A DNA stretch of 64,000 bases from Aedes albopictus (GCF_035046485.1 NC_085138.1:426113265-426177264), one strand, 5' to 3'; positions 1 through 13,560 are shown, numbered from the stretch's first letter. The notes: generated by a model from the sequence alone, not told the origin. Program-made: numbers and translations.

Positions 1-440
1 GAAACATCTGGTCAATTGAACATTGAATTGAATTTCTGGAAAATACGTTGAAAGGGTCAAATTGTGTTTGGATGCAAAAAAATATGTTTTATCCAGTTTT
101 CATGGTCATGGGCCAAAAAGCACCCTGTATTTATATATGTAACTCAATATTTGCTTAGATTACTCCTTTTCGACATTTTGTCCTAACAACATCATGTTCC
201 TTTTGCAGTTTTGGCTTTCGACGTTTTGGCATTCACGTTTTCTCCTAAAGCCATTTTCCATAGAGAATTTTTTTTTATATTTGATCATATTTTGAATGCT
301 AACCAAAAAAACACCAGGTTTCAGTCAAAAAAATGCATAGCTTTTTAAGATTTACAATATAAGACAATTTTAGAGCAGCATGTATTTGTACGGTTTTCTT
401 TTTTTTTTCGACGAGCGAGGAATACCCACGAGGACTACTT

Positions 441-620
441 CTTCTTCTTCTTCTTGGCGTAACGTCCTCACTGGGACAAAGCCTGCTTCTCAGCTTAGTG
501 TTCTATGAGCACTTCCACAGTTTTTAACTGAGAGCTTCCTCTGCCAATGACCATTTTGCATGTGTATATCGTGTGGCAGGCACGAAGATACTCTATGCCC
601 AAGGAAGTCAAGGAAATTTC
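441..620 (-). mobile_element. 5'-truncated Feilai-type SINE
   Basis: The segment is the reverse complement of the body and tail of the full SINE at 20256-20545, including the blocks around 'gctcatagaacactaagctg' and 'gtcccagtgaggacgttacg'. The tRNA-like head is missing, so this copy is 5'-truncated. Its tail on the minus strand is an AAG repeat (seen as ttc repeats at 441-453). A 12-bp direct duplication CGAGGACTACTT lies exactly on both sides (429-440 and 621-632), which is the target-site duplication expected of LINE-driven insertion. The open frame across it has no coding meaning. Confidence 0.9.
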
Positions 621-1159
621 CGAGGACTACTTGTGAAATGTCAATAAAAAATTCCTGAGGAATTCTTAGGGGAATCCCTACAAGATCGTCAACAATAACT
701 CCAAAAAAAACACTAGACGAATCCCGGAACATAATTTCAAGTAAAATTCCACGATATACCTAGTAGAAAATCCATTAAAAATTCCTAATGGAATGTTAAC
801 CATTTCTGGAGCAATTTATATAGTAATCCGTTGGACTGGAGAAATTTCAGCAAGAACTGCTTAAGGAATCGCTGTAGTTTTAGTATGTTTCAACCACCAC
901 GGATTGTAAACTTAAACCAATAAAACATTTAAGAATTTTCGGTTCAAATTTGCCTAGGTGTGAAAGGTTTCTTGATTCTATATGCTGCGTGGAATATTTT
1001 TTTTTTTCAATTTGGGAATTATAAGACGTGTTTCAGAAGCGTTGCTTAGCCGTTTTCAGATGTTTCGGAGGGTCTCAGATGTCTTACGTGGCGTCCGTGG
1101 GGGATTAGGTGGATATTGTAGGTATTTCAGGAAGTTTTAGGGGATTTTCAGAGGCCCCT

Positions 1160-1325
1160 TCACAAAATCCTTTGGGAACGTCCATAAATGACGCAGCATT
1201 TTGTGGCCGACTTTTTACTCCCCTCCCCCTCGTAGCATATTCACGCAAACCTAATACATGGTTCGACACACTATCCCAGACTCCCCCTCCCCCTAAGAAG
1301 CTACGTCATTCATGGACGCACCTCA
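1160..1325. mobile_element. MITE-like element with 'cgtccataaatgacg' ends
   Basis: The left end reads 'aacgtccataaatgacg' and the right end 'ctacgtcattcatggacg', which are inverted copies of each other. The interior is pyrimidine-rich, with two runs of 'ctccccctcc' type. Related sequence occurs at 41690-41850, 48740-48850 and 50470-50530. No coding capacity is visible. The superfamily cannot be assigned from the sequence. Confidence 0.65.
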
Positions 1326-1334
1326 TGAAACTGC

Positions 1335-2070
1335 TTGAAATGCCTCTGAAACCTTAATAATCCCATTGAAATGGTTTTGAAATCGATGTAATTCATTTGC
1401 AATGTCCCTAGAACTCATTTTATGTTAGGGTTCTGAAACCTGAAACCCCTTGACACCATACTATGCACAAGAGAGGGGTTTTTGGGGTTAAACCCCTCTC
1501 ATTACCGATGATCCATGCTCCGTCCTTTGCCAAAATTAGGGAAAAGCCCTCCGTTGTCACCTTTTTTTGTGCACGGGGCGATTGATGTGATACGATTCTG
1601 ACCTGAAATGCCTCGGAACGCCCCTGAAACCTCTTTAATCCCATTCATTGCCCCTTGAATAATCAATTTGAAATGCCCCTGTAATCCCTTGAAACGCGTT
1701 TAAAAGGCTCTAAAACCCCCTGAAAGTCACCTGAAAATCCCTTGAAACGCTCGAAAAAAGTTGACAAGCTCTTCAAACGCCCCTGATACCCCTTGTAACG
1801 CCCTTTAAAGGCTCTTGAGATCCCACTGAATCGCCCTGAAAGTCTCTTGAAACTTCCCTGAAACCCCCATGACCCTAGTCGTGCATTGGATTTATTTTGA
1901 CCCAGATATGCACGCTGACCGTGGTGAGCGTCAGCTAACGCACGACGAAGGTTAATACTATTGAAACGCCCCTGAAATCCATTTTAATTCAATTAAAACG
2001 TCAATAAAACCTGACGGAACGCCCTAGAAGGCCATGAAACTACCTTCTGAAACGCCCTGAAACCCCTTTT
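1335..2070. repeat. Degenerate 'cccctgaaac' repeat
   Basis: Short, irregular repeats of the form 'gaaacgcccctgaaaccc' fill this stretch. A similar repeat runs on the opposite strand at 45300-45840. Inside it, 1465-1580 resembles the TIR element at 26114-26248 (a 'gaggggtttttggggttaaacc' type core and a 'gtgcacggg' end). No gene is seen. Confidence 0.6.
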
Positions 2071-2639
2071 TCGGGCTCTATGGGAAGTTTTTGAAAACTC
2101 CATATTGGCCCCACCTCAAAGGCCCAGGAGCAAGAACGGCTCCCGCGAACTAGGTTCGCTCATTAAAGCCCTGGCCTAGCGTATGCACAAAATTCCCTCT
2201 TTTTATGCCTTTTTGAATTTATACACATTCAAAGTTTATACACCCCCAGGCAATGGCATAATAGTTATTTATGTGACGAGTTGCAAAAAGCTGATTTTTT
2301 CAGCACGAGTCGAACATTTATCTAACAAGGCTTGCCGAGTAGGATAAATAAGAAGAGTGCTGAAAAAAGTGCTGAACATTATGCAACTATTTTTTATTAT
2401 GCAACTCATTTCAGTTGCATAATGAAACAGTTCAGAAAAATTGACCATTACGGTACCGAATTGAGTTAAATAAAATAGAAATTATGATACTGAATTGCAT
2501 ACAAGTAATTTTTATTGAATTCGTTTGATTAATGATAGGTTCTATAGTTCAATACATAAAAATAACATCAAGTACAGCTTATGGATTATCATTTGCAACT
2601 GATGTAATTTTCATATGCATTTTTTTGTCAATTTTCATT

Positions 2640-3480
2640 TGTCGCACACCCATTATCCACCCCAGCAACAGAGAGACAGCTGAGCGAACAAACTCGCTTG
2701 TTCGAGAACTGCCAACGCAGTTAGAGGTACATATATGGTAACGACAGCAGTAGCAATTGCAATTTACTAAATTAAATGACAACGAATTATAACGACTCCG
2801 GCATCATCACCAATCGGGTCGGTGGGAGGTTGGAGCACGAAGGGCACATTGCATTGGGTCTGGCTGGGTGGAAACCCCATCGTAACATACGACCCCACCA
2901 CCGCAGTCACACAGGACCCGAACGGAACAGAAGCTCTGCGCGCTCGGAAACGAACAAGCAAAGACAACCAGCTGGCGAAACTATCCATTCTGTTTGCTGT
3001 TTTGCGGAGGGCATGATTTGCGCTGATGAGAAACGAACATTTTCCGCAAGTTGGATATTCGAGCGCGTATCTGCTGACACACGTTTGATGTTGCGATGTA
3101 TCCGGAGATCTGGAAATTTCCATTCCGTTTAACAGTTTAGGGAGTTTCTTTTTTTTTTTTTGCTGCTGCTAAAGCGGTGAATCACTTCATCCCCATTTCG
3201 CCATTTAGTAACAGAATGATTCAGCAAATTAGAATTCACATCTTGATTCCTTGGAAACCACCCGGTGTAGGACCCCTCCCCGGTTTCCGTCGCTTCTTTT
3301 CGATTCATAAATTTACCTACTTCTGCCTTGGTTTACTTTCCCGGGGCGCAGCACGTGTGCTAGAGAGCGACTTCCCGTAGCAATAACTTTGATTGCCATA
3401 TGGAAGGAAAGTGGCTGATAGCGTGGTTGTTCATAGTGTTTCATAGAAAGGTGGAAGGAAAACTGGTCGGTGTGTGACCG
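2640..3480. other. Repeat-poor island, function unknown
   Basis: This stretch is more GC-rich and less repetitive than the AT-rich DNA around it, and it lacks the GAATTCC-type degeneracy. Open frames exist on both strands (for example 2776-3132 +), but they overlap each other antisense and show no recognisable domain. It could be an enhancer, an untranslated exon of the downstream CUB/LDLa gene, or an old unrecognised insertion. I see no convincing splice-bounded coding exon. Confidence 0.3.
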
Positions 3481-3519
3481 AGGTACGACGTGAACCGATT
3501 AAGCGTTTGAAACGAAATT

Positions 3520-6500
3520 TACAGCTCTTACCCAGTTCAACAGTTTCTCTGGAAATTTTTTATTTTTTTGGAAAATTCTTTAGAACTTCCTTCAACACTC
3601 TCTTTTTAACAGCAGTTTATTCGGGATTTATTTTTTCGAAGTTCTTTCGGTCGTAATTTTTTATAAATATTTTTCGGAATTGGATAATACTTTCAGAAGA
3701 TATTCCATTTCTCCGGAAAATCCTTCAAAAATTTGGAAAACTCTTCAAGGCTTCCTTGGGTAGTTCCTATAGGAATACGTTCAAAGATTCCTCCAGGAAT
3801 TCCTTTGGGAGTTGATTCGGGTGACCATCCAACATTTTTTTCTTTCACGATTTCTCAAGAATAATTTAGAGGTTAATTTAGAATTAAGAAAGTTCTCTCA
3901 AATTTCACCTCTCAATTTGTCAATAATCTACATTCTGTGCCATCTAATTACAAGTTTTTTCCAGTATGTCTTCTGAAGATCCTTCGAAAATTTCAATAGG
4001 CGATTTTTCGGAAAAAAATCCAGGACTTCTTTGGGAAGTTTTCTGTACAAATTACTTTGGTTATCTCTTCAAAAAAATAGCCTGTGAATCCTTCAGAAGT
4101 TCCTCCGGCGAATTTGTCCAGGATATTCGTTGAAAATTTCTCCATTAGTTGCTTTCAGATTTCTTTCAGGAGTTCCCTGATAAATGTAGTTCCATCATGA
4201 ACTATTCCTTGTTTTGTTTTATCCTGAAATTCCTTCGGCAATTTCTACAGAATTTTATTTAGGAATTCCACAAAAAAATCTTTCTGGAATTTCCATATGA
4301 GTTCTTTAATGAATTTATCGAAGAATTTCTTACATAATTGTTATTTTAACCCTCGAGCAGTCGCGTCTTTGACTACCTGCAACGGCACTACGTTCACGCC
4401 GTGTATCACAAGCGTGCGTTTTTCATGGTGCGTGTTTTACTGAACCACTCTATGAGTTTTTTAAGGAGTTCTTTAATGAATTTCTTTAGGAATTCTTCCA
4501 GGCAATGATTATGATGTTTTTTTTAGTAATATCCTTGTTGATTCTTACAAGGCTTTTTTCGAATATCTCCCTAGGAGTTCATCACGAATTTATTTGAGAG
4601 TTCTACTTAATTTTTTTTTCTCAAAAGTTATGTTGAAGTTTCTTGCAGTACTTTATTTGGAAACGCACCCAGGAGTTACTTAGTATATTCCTACAGGCTG
4701 ACTTTCCAACTTTCTGTGGAAATCTTTTTGGAAATTTTTCGGAATTTTTCCACTGCAGGATTTTTTTAAGGAACTTCCTCAGGAGCACTTTCCCTCATCG
4801 CTCTAGGAATTCCTTTACGAATTGCTCCTGGAGCTTTCAATTTTTTCTCCAAAAAATCCTACAGGAGTTCCTTTGGGAATTTTGTCATTAATTTCCTTTG
4901 TCAAAAGCAACTACACAATGTTTAGAAAGGACTTCGGATTGATTTTTAATTTTAGATCTTTTAAAGCGCCTGCAGAAATAACTTAGTCTCTTTTAAAATA
5001 ATTAGGTCAGATCATTTACTGAGAGTGTTGAACGAAGACATTGCTCAAGTATTTACAGTGCCATTTGGGGCAGCAAGTAGAAATTTCTTCAAGAAACCTT
5101 TCGGTAACTCTAACTGAAGTTTTTTTTAACGATACCTCCAGCAGTTACCTCGAGAATTCCTCCAACAATTATAAAAAAAAATAGTAATAAATTTCTACAA
5201 TTGCAGGATTCCTGAATTCCTACATGAATTCATTTAGAGTTCTTGTAGGGTTCATTTCCTGCATTTTTTCCAGGAATTCATGTGGAAGCTCTTGCAGAAG
5301 ATCCTTTGTAAATGTATAAATCATTCAAAAAAATTTGCGGAAACTTTCCGTAAGTGTGTACAAAAGTTCCATTGGAAATTACTTCAGAGTTTCTTTGGAA
5401 GTTTCTTACAGGATTTCATTCGGTTTTACAGCCATTCCTAGATATGTTCGGAAATTTATCCAGGAGTTCCTTCAGAATTGTCTTCAGGAATTCCCTTGAA
5501 ATTTATTTCAATGGCTCTTTTGTTAGTTCCTTCAAAAGTTTTTTCGGAAACTTCTTCGGATATTTATCAAACTTTTTTTTCGAAAAGTTCTTCAGGATTT
5601 TCTTCGGCTGCATCTAGAAAAAAGTTATATCGAGAATTTCTCCAGAGATGCCTTCCAGGGTTCTTCCATATCCAGAAATATGACATTTTTTTTATCTAGG
5701 GTTCACCCGGAAAGCATTTGTGGATTTCCTACAGAAAATCTTTTAGAAATACCTCAGGCATTAATTCGTAAATTTATAACTAGTTTCCTCATAAATGTTT
5801 TATCAATATACTCAAAAAGTTGTCTTTCAGTTCCTCCTCTTCAAGAGTTTCTTCGTCAGTTCCTTCATAAAATCCTTCGTGAATCTATCCAAGAGTCCAT
5901 TGGCGAATTCCAAAAGTTCTTCTGAGAATATCATCTACAGCATTTGGAAAATTCTTTAAAACTCACTTCAACTTTTTTTCGGGTTTTATTTTTACTCCAT
6001 GATTATCGTTCAGCGATTAATTCTCCAGGAGTTTGTTTGGAAATTTCCAGGAGTTCATTTCGTTGAAAAATTATTACGAGATTTGTCTTCAGCAGTACCT
6101 TTGAAGTATCTCTAGATGATTCTAAGGAAATCCCTTCAGGTTTGCCTTCACGATGTTCTCTTTGAGTTCAAAGGCAGGTCTTCCGGGAATGATTTTATCT
6201 ATTTTATCGACTGTCTCTCCTAAAGTTCCTCCCAAAATTGTCCAGAACCTCCTTTGACAGCTTTGTCGAGGAGTTATTCTGGAAATTCCTCCATGAAATT
6301 ATTCTGAAAAATGCTCCACATGTTCCTCCGGTGAATTTATCCAGGATATTTGTTGGAAATTTTTCCAAGTAAGTAGAAATCTTCCAGGAGATCCTTGATG
6401 AATCGAGTTTCTTCATGAATTATTCGATGAGATCCTTCAGGAACTCCTCCCGAGTTTTCTGTGGGAATTCCTTCAGGAGTTTTATAAGAAAATACTAAGA

Positions 6501-8200
6501 AGTTCTTCCAGAAAACCCTGGAGAATACTTCAAAGAGTTCTTCATGAGTTTTCGTAAGAGCCCTAGTATTTTTCTTTTGTCAAATTGACTACAAAAGTTT
6601 TTAGGAGCCATCATAAAACCAAAATAAAATATAATAGGTTTATGACGATTCTCAAAACCTCTACAAGGCTAATTGGTCATCTAAATTTTACTAAGAAATT
6701 ATTTCATGAATTCCTCCAAGAGTTTGTTCTATTTTTCAATTTTTTTCGGTAATTCCTCCAGAACTGTATTTCGGAATTTCCCCAGGAGTTTCTCAAGGAG
6801 TTCTTCGAAAAATGTCTTTGGGAAGTCTTCCAAACCATACTTCTGGATTTCTTTCAGTAGTTTTGTTTTCGGAATTCTTCCAGAAAATCATGAGGCATTC
6901 GTTCAAAAGTTCTTTCAGGATTTTTTTTCAATTAATACTTTCCTGAGTCGCTTTTGTAATTCCTTTGCAAATTGCTCATCATTTGTTCTCTAAAAAGTCC
7001 TTTGAGAATTCCTCCAGGTATTTCTTCAAGAATTTCTCAAGGATTGCCCTTGTGAATTTCTCTCGCAGCAATGGAAACTATACCGTTTGGAATCCTTCTA
7101 TATGATTCAGTCCAAACTCCTTCAGATTTTTTTTTAATTTCCTCAGGAATTGAGAATTTCTCTATGAGTTTAATCACAAACTTCTTCAGGAGTGCCACCG
7201 AGAATTCTTACAGAACCTCCATCGCGAATTTTCTCAAAAGTCCCTGGCATAACTTTTGAAGGAATTCCCAATCGGATTTTTGGATGGTTCCAAAACAAAC
7301 TGCTACAGAAATTTGCACTGGAACTCCTGGAGAAATTCCCATATTAATACCTGGAGGAATTTCCGATGGAACTTCTGGAAGAACTCTTAATGGAACTCGA
7401 GAAGAGAATCACTAGAGATCTCCTGGAGGTATTCTCAAATAAAACTACTGGAGGAACTTTGAGAGGAACTCCTGGTGAACTTTTATAGGAAATTTCCGAG
7501 ACAATTCCTGGAGGAAATCCCGAGAATTCCTACAAAAATCCAACGGGAACACCTGGAGGAATTTGTACTTGCACTCCTGGAAAGATTCCTAATAGAACTT
7601 CTGAAGCAATTTCCGAAGCAATTCTCAGGTAAAAATCTAAAGGAATAGCTTATTTAACTCCGGGAGGATTTTTTAATTTACTTTCTGGAGGTTTTTTTTA
7701 TGAATATCTCAATAAAACTGCTGAAGATAAACCCAAATGAACTCCTGGATAAATATTTTATGATATTAGAGAGGAACGAAGGAAGTCATGAAAGACTTCC
7801 CTGATGAAACTTTCGGAGGAATTTCCGATTGCATTCTAGGAAGAATTCTCTTGAAGAAATTCTTAATGAATGAACTACTGGAACAATTGTTGAAGGGACA
7901 TCTGAAGAATTTGCCCAAGGGACTTTTTGAGAAATTCATGTTGAACTTCTGGAGAAATTTCCACATAAACTTATAAAGGAGTTCTTGGAAAAATTCCCGA
8001 TGGAACTCCTGGAGGAATTCCTCATGGAACTTGATGAGAGAATCACTAGGGAACTCCTGGATAAATTTTCAAATAAAACTACAAAAGGAGCTTTCAAAGG
8101 ATCTCCCGGAGTTCAAGAGTTCAAGAGAAACACCTCTAGTAGTAATTAAAATGGGATTTTCCCCTCTAATGGCTCAAGACATTTGTTTCCAAAATTTCGT
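3520..8200. repeat. Degenerate GAATTCC/TTCCTCCAGG repeat field
   Basis: The DNA consists of endless variations on 'ttcctccaggaattcc', pyrimidine-rich on the + strand to about 7060 and then mostly in the opposite orientation ('gaactcctggaggaattcc') from about 7260 to 8120. The many 60-95-codon frames here are by-products of the repeat: they are rich in S, F, R and N, differ in every copy and share no domain. A patch at 4350-4440 ('gcagtcgcgtctttgac' and following) is of different composition and may be an unrelated small insertion. No gene is seen. Confidence 0.7.
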
Positions 8201-8213
8201 TCCTGAAATATCT

Positions 8214-8467
8214 TCTATATATATAAAAATGCAGTGGCATACGTGGGACCGCGCATAACTTGCGAACGGAAGCACCGATTTTGGTCGTCTTTGTTTTGTT
8301 CTGTTAGTTTTCACCCAAGGAAGGTTTGTGAGGCAAAAAACATGGAAAAATTGAGAGTTTTTGAAAATCGATCTTCCATACATTTTGACCGGGGATTTGG
8401 TCTTGGCTAGAAACTTGAAACGTCAAAAAACGCAGTAGGCAAGACAAAGTTTGCCGGGTACAGCTAG
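8214..8467 (+). mobile_element. Helentron/DINE-1-like non-autonomous element
   Basis: The left end starts in 'tatatataaaaatgcagtgg'. The right end is 'aagtttgccgggtacagctag', finishing in CTAG followed by T. A small stem (ggcaa/ttgcc) precedes the terminal bases. These are the usual end features of Helentron-type non-autonomous elements in insects. The same right end, inverted, occurs at 18141 onward. There is no terminal inverted repeat and no coding capacity. Confidence 0.6.
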
Positions 8468-8479
8468 TTTTAAAATAAA

Positions 8480-11400
8480 ATCGAAAATTCTTCCATTAGT
8501 TCTTTACAGCATTCTTCTCGGAGTGACATGATAAGTCGAGTTCCTTAATGAGTTTTCCCGGATCTTCTTCTATTTTTCCCAAAATTTCCTTCGGGGATTT
8601 CTTCAGGATTTGATTTTGTAGTTCCTCTAGGAAATCTTGAAGACAAATACTTATGAGTTCATACAGAAAAAAACCCTGAGAACACTTCCAAGAGTTCCTT
8701 CGGGAATTTCCCTGGGAGTTCCTTCATAAATTTTAGCAAGAGTTTTTTTTTTTTATTTTTCAACTTGTTCGGGAATTCCCCCTCAATTTCAATTACGAAT
8801 TTCTCCAGAAGTTTCTTTAGGAAATCGTCGATCATGAGTTCTTCAACAAACTCTTCGATAATTCTTCGAATACTTGTTTTGGAAATTTCCGTAGGAGCTC
8901 TTTTACGAATTTCTTCAGGATTTATACTTATTTTTTCTCAAAAACTATTTAGAGAATTCTTCCAGGCAAGGAAACCATACGAACAGCTTTTTGGTGTCAA
9001 CGTTTTTGAGCATCCGTGCAGGTTGCATTTTACATGAAATACAGATTTTGACTTTTTTTATTTCTATGGAATAAACATTTTTTACCCAATTTTGTATGGG
9101 AAACAGATTTTTGAGAACTCATGTGGCATATTTGCCTACAGAGTTAAACTTGGGAGTTTCTCCAGGAGTTCCTTCAAGAATATCTCCATGAATTTTTATG
9201 GAATTCTTTCGAAATTTTACCAGGAAATCCTTAGGATTCATCCGTGAGTTTATTTTTTTCAAGAATTTTCCTTGAAGTGCTTTCTTGAATATCTCTAAGA
9301 ATTCCTTCGCGAATTGCGTTATTTTCAGAAGTTCCTTTTTAATTTTTCCATGCACTCCACTGGGAATGCCAAAAGGGGTTGAAATACGAATTTCTTCTGG
9401 AGGCCATCGGTCATTTTCCAAGAAATTCTTGTAAATATTGAATGAATTCACTGTAGCACTTATGAAGGGAATTCTCCCAGAAATTAAAAAAATGCATTGC
9501 TTTATTAAGATGTGACCTCAACAATTTGACACTGAATTTCTTTAAAAGTTTTATTTTGTCTTTATTAAAGAGATTTTCAGCCCTAGGCTGGTTCTCTGTG
9601 CTAAGTGATTCAAAAGTTCTTTTGGATTAAATTGGTTCCAATAAACATCACCAGGAATTGCTGAAGAAATTTTTCTAGAAAATAATTAAGTAAATCGTTT
9701 GAAAATTTCTCCTGAAATACCTTCAATTATTTCGTAAGTAATTTCTTTCAGTTCTAAGAAATTTCCTCAAGAAGCTGTCAGAGATTTGTTCAAGAAAAGT
9801 TCAAGAATAACTTCACGAATTCATTTAGAATTTTTTGAAGGAATTCTTCTAGACATTCTTCCATTATTAATTCAAATGATTCAGCCAGGTCAGCCAGGAG
9901 TCCCTCCAGATATTCCTGCAGAATTTCATTCAGACAGTCCTCCAAGTTTTTCCGGCATTTTTTAAGGGAAACTTTTAGAATTTCTCCTCGGACTCGTTAA
10001 GGAATTTATTCAGAAATATTTCCAAAGAACTTCCACACGTATTCTTTCAGAAATATCCTAGGATTTTTTTTCTCTAGGTATAATTACAGGTGATTGTCAG
10101 AATATTTTTTTAGTTAAACCTATTGTTATTTCTTCAGAAATCCAATGATTGTTCCAAAAATCCTCCATCAATAAATTTTCCCAGGAATCCACCACCCGAT
10201 TAGTTTCTCCAGGAAGTTCCAAAGAATAATCTTCTGCTATTTTTCTTCCAAATTTCTTTTTATTTTCTCCAGAGTACTTCTTGGAAATTTCACAGGGAAT
10301 CTACTGGTGATTTCATCCGAAATCCTTCCAGGGATACTTTCAAAAATTCCGAAGCGGATTCCTTCAAACATATCTCCAGAGACCTCTTCAGAGTCTTCGG
10401 ATTTTTTCAGGAAGTTAAGCAAAGACTTTCTTCCTAACTTGTTCCATGGAGTATCTCAGAAATGCCTCTAGAAAATCTTACAAAGGTTCCTTGGAAAATT
10501 CTTCCAAGAGTTCCTTTAAAAATTGCTTGAGAAATTTTTTCAGTGATTCCTATCACGTTTTTTTAGAAATTGCTTCTGCAGTGCCCTCCCGGGATTCTTC
10601 AGTGATTCCTGTGGAAAATAATTTAGATTTTCTTCCGGTTTTTTTTTTAGAAGTTCTTTAGGAATTGGGTTGTTTAGTGAATAAAATATTGCTATTTTCT
10701 ATAGCCTTATCGAAAGAGCTCATTTTTCTGAGTATAACGTGATTTAATTGGATTCCAACACCTTTGTTTTGATGGGTAAATCAACAAAACAGTTTTAATT
10801 TTCGTGGATAGAATGACAGTTCAATCGCTAAAGTGACAGTTCAACCCGAACAAAAAAATTTCCCCATACAAACTTTAAATGCATTTTAAAAATAGTTCCC
10901 GGACTCCAAAAATTATGAAATTTTGGATTTCGACTAAGTTTTGGGCGGAGAATCTGATTATGAAATAATCCGAATACCCCTAAAGAACCCAATTGCACAG
11001 AAAACACTACATGAATTCATGAAAAAAAAACCCTGATGGAATTCCTTTGAATAATTCTCTAACGGAAACCCCTAAAAATATTCTAGAGCTTCCCCGAAAA
11101 ACAATCTAGAGGAATTCCTGGATGAATATCTGTGATAATACCACAAGAAACTTCTTTATATATCTACTTTAAGCAAAATTTGATGCATTTCCTTGTTTTT
11201 TGGATTTTGATTTTTGTCTATTAAATAACGAAGCAATGTTTTCAAAATTGATTTCCATGGGTACACATATAGAGGAAGGCTCAAGGTTTTTTCTGATTTG
11301 TTTTCTTAGTGGAACCTGTTTCCAGTTTTTACAAAGTGTATTAAGAAAAATCGAAAAACATGGTTTTTGTTAAAATTAATAATATTCTCCAATGGGAAAA

Positions 11401-11500
11401 AAATCTGAAGATTCCTTAATCCTTTCTTCAAATGTGATTTTCAAAATATAGCTTCGTTATTTAATTAAAAAAAAAACATAAAATAAGGAAAAACATCCAG
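8480..11500. repeat. Degenerate GAATTCC repeat field (second block)
   Basis: The same class of degenerate repeat as at 3520-8200 continues to about 10640. It is followed by AT-rich sequence with no recognisable feature to 11500. Frames such as 9119-9451 (-) lie wholly inside the repeat and have no domain. No gene is seen. Confidence 0.6.
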
Positions 11501-11526
11501 TTTTACATTAATTCATAAAAATATGA

Positions 11527-12427
11527 GAATACTCAAAATAACTAGGACAGGCAAAATTTTCACTTTTCTAAAAATGTTCAACTAGCTGTAACTTTTCGAA
11601 AAGGACATCAAATGTGCTCACATTTTTACTGTAAAGTATCAACTAGTTGTGTATCAGTGGTCCAATTTTGGAAAAGATCGGGTTACTCTACACGAAGTTA
11701 GAAATATTCTAGAAAAGGGTATAATTATCCGATTGCCAACTTTGAGCTGTTATATCTCCGGATTCAATGCACCGAATGCAATGAAATTTTGATCATTTAT
11801 GACTAATGTAGTGAACTTTTAAAAACATTTCACTTAATTTAAAATTATTAATAAGAAAATAAAGTTATAGCGGTTTAATTGTTTCTATGTTTTTTCAGTA
11901 AATTAATCTATTTTTCATATGCATCCCAATACTTTTTCATTTTATTGCCGGCCATTTGGTGTCTTTCCTTTAAAACATAAATATATTCAAGTCCATTGCA
12001 GGAATTTAAATGAACTATAATTACTATCTCGAAATTCGAAACAATGATGAAGTTTTGAATATACCACAATATTAGAAAAATAAGCTAGTCGTTATAGTTT
12101 TCTTTCGTGTGAAGAATTTTAAGTTTAGTCAAAAGCTTTTGATAGCTCATTATATTTGTCATAGATGATCAACATTTCATTGCATTCGGTTTATTGAATT
12201 CGGAGATATAACAGCTCAAAGTAGGCAAACGAACAATTATACCCTTTTCTAGAATCTTTCTAACTTCGTGTAGAGTAGCCCGATCTTTTAGACCACTGAT
12301 GCACAACTAGTTGATGAACTTACAGTAAAAATTTGAGAATATGTGATGCCCTTTTCGAAAAGTTACAGCTAGTTGAACATTTTTTGAAAAGTGAAAATTT
12401 TACCTGTCCCTGTTATTTTGAGTATCC
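11527..12427. mobile_element. 0.9 kb element with ~280-bp terminal inverted repeats
   Basis: The left arm (about 11527-11807) and right arm (about 12148-12427) are inverted copies. The outermost block is 'atactcaaaataac', followed by shared blocks such as 'ttcaactagctgtaactttt' and 'taacttcgtgtagagta'. The middle third shows no open frame. A further partial copy of the inner arm lies at 45110-45285. The structure fits a foldback or long-TIR DNA element that depends on a transposase encoded elsewhere. A target-site duplication was not identified. Confidence 0.75.
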
Positions 12428-12842
12428 CCTGTAAGTGCAAGGAGAAAATGCTTCACGATTTTCTATAGAGATTCATGGAGAAATTGCTGGAGGAGTTTGT
12501 TGAGGAATGTCTTTGAAAATGTCTGCAGAAATCCTTGCGAAAATTGCAAACAAAGAAACAAAAAAAAGGAAAAATAATTTTGAAAACCACCCAAGATTTT
12601 TTTTTCCCAAAATGTTATTTTTGAAGGAATTTTTGGAACTGAAACACCCTTTATAAGAGATTTTTTTTATTTTTTTAGGAAAATTCCAATCATAGATATT
12701 CGAATGCCAACATAGATTTTGGAGTAATTTTTGCAAGAATTTTGAGAAATTCCTAAAGCATCACCGGAAAAAAAATTGAAAAAAATCCTGTAGAAAGCTT
12801 TGCATAAGTTTAATCTGATTGCTTATCGACTGTAGGCTTGAA

Positions 12843-12990
12843 CGGATACGGGGATTCTCTCGGCTTTTGCAGTCGGTGACAGCAGCGAAAACAAGTTTGC
12901 CTCAACTTCTGCCGAAACCGTCGGAAGTTGAGGCAAACTTGTTTTCGCTGCTGTCACCGACTGCAAAAGCCGAGAGAATCCCCGTATCCG
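12843..12990. repeat. Perfect 67-bp inverted repeat (hairpin, 14-nt loop)
   Basis: Arms 12843-12909 and 12924-12990 are exact reverse complements around the loop at 12910-12923. The arms are GC-richer than the flanks and contain blocks such as 'gattctctcggcttttgcag'. The flanks carry a 14-bp direct repeat GCTTTGCATAAGTT at 12797-12810 and 12990-13003, as if the insert arose with a duplication. If transcribed, the RNA would be a fully paired 67-bp hairpin, suitable in size for Dicer processing. Open frames on both strands here simply read through the palindrome. Confidence 0.95.
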
Positions 12991-13009
12991 CTTTGCATAA
13001 GTTCTTAGC

Positions 13010-13560
13010 AATACCTGAATGAAAGCAGAAGAATATTGTAGAAGAAAAAGAAGATTTCTAAATAGTTTCCTGAGATAAACCCGGAATACATCAAGGGACT
13101 GGCAATAATTTCTGAAACAGTTCTTTTATTTTCTGAAAATGAACAATTTCTTAAAAACCTCCTAATCTATATGAAAATAATTCCAATGGAATTTATCAAG
13201 AAGAAAAAAATGGAAATAAATCCTAGAAGAATTTCTTGAGAAGCTTCTACAAGAATTCCTGCAAGTACCTTAAAAAAAACTCCTGGAGGAATCTTTAATA
13301 ATAGTCCTAGGGGTATCCTTCAGGAATGCATAAAGATATACATAAGGGAATACACACAAGAGCCTCTGTAGCAAACCATAAAGCAATTTTCTGAAGAATT
13401 ACTGAGGAAATTCTGAAGGAAACTCCTGAAGATGATTCAAGAAATATTCCTGAAAGAATCTCTGAAGAAATCTCTTGAGAAATTTTCGAAGAAATACAAA
13501 GACTTGTACAAGATTGCATCATAAAGGAAAACCAGAAGAAATTGGAAATAAACAATTTGT
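13010..13560. repeat. Degenerate GAATTCC repeat (third block)
   Basis: This is the same degenerate repeat class, here mostly purine-rich on the + strand ('gaatttcttgagaagcttct' style). No gene is seen. Confidence 0.5.

Noticed and set aside
2776..3132. 118-codon + frame and its 118-codon antisense partner
   Set aside because: The two frames mirror each other, neither has a domain, and no splice or promoter evidence supports either.
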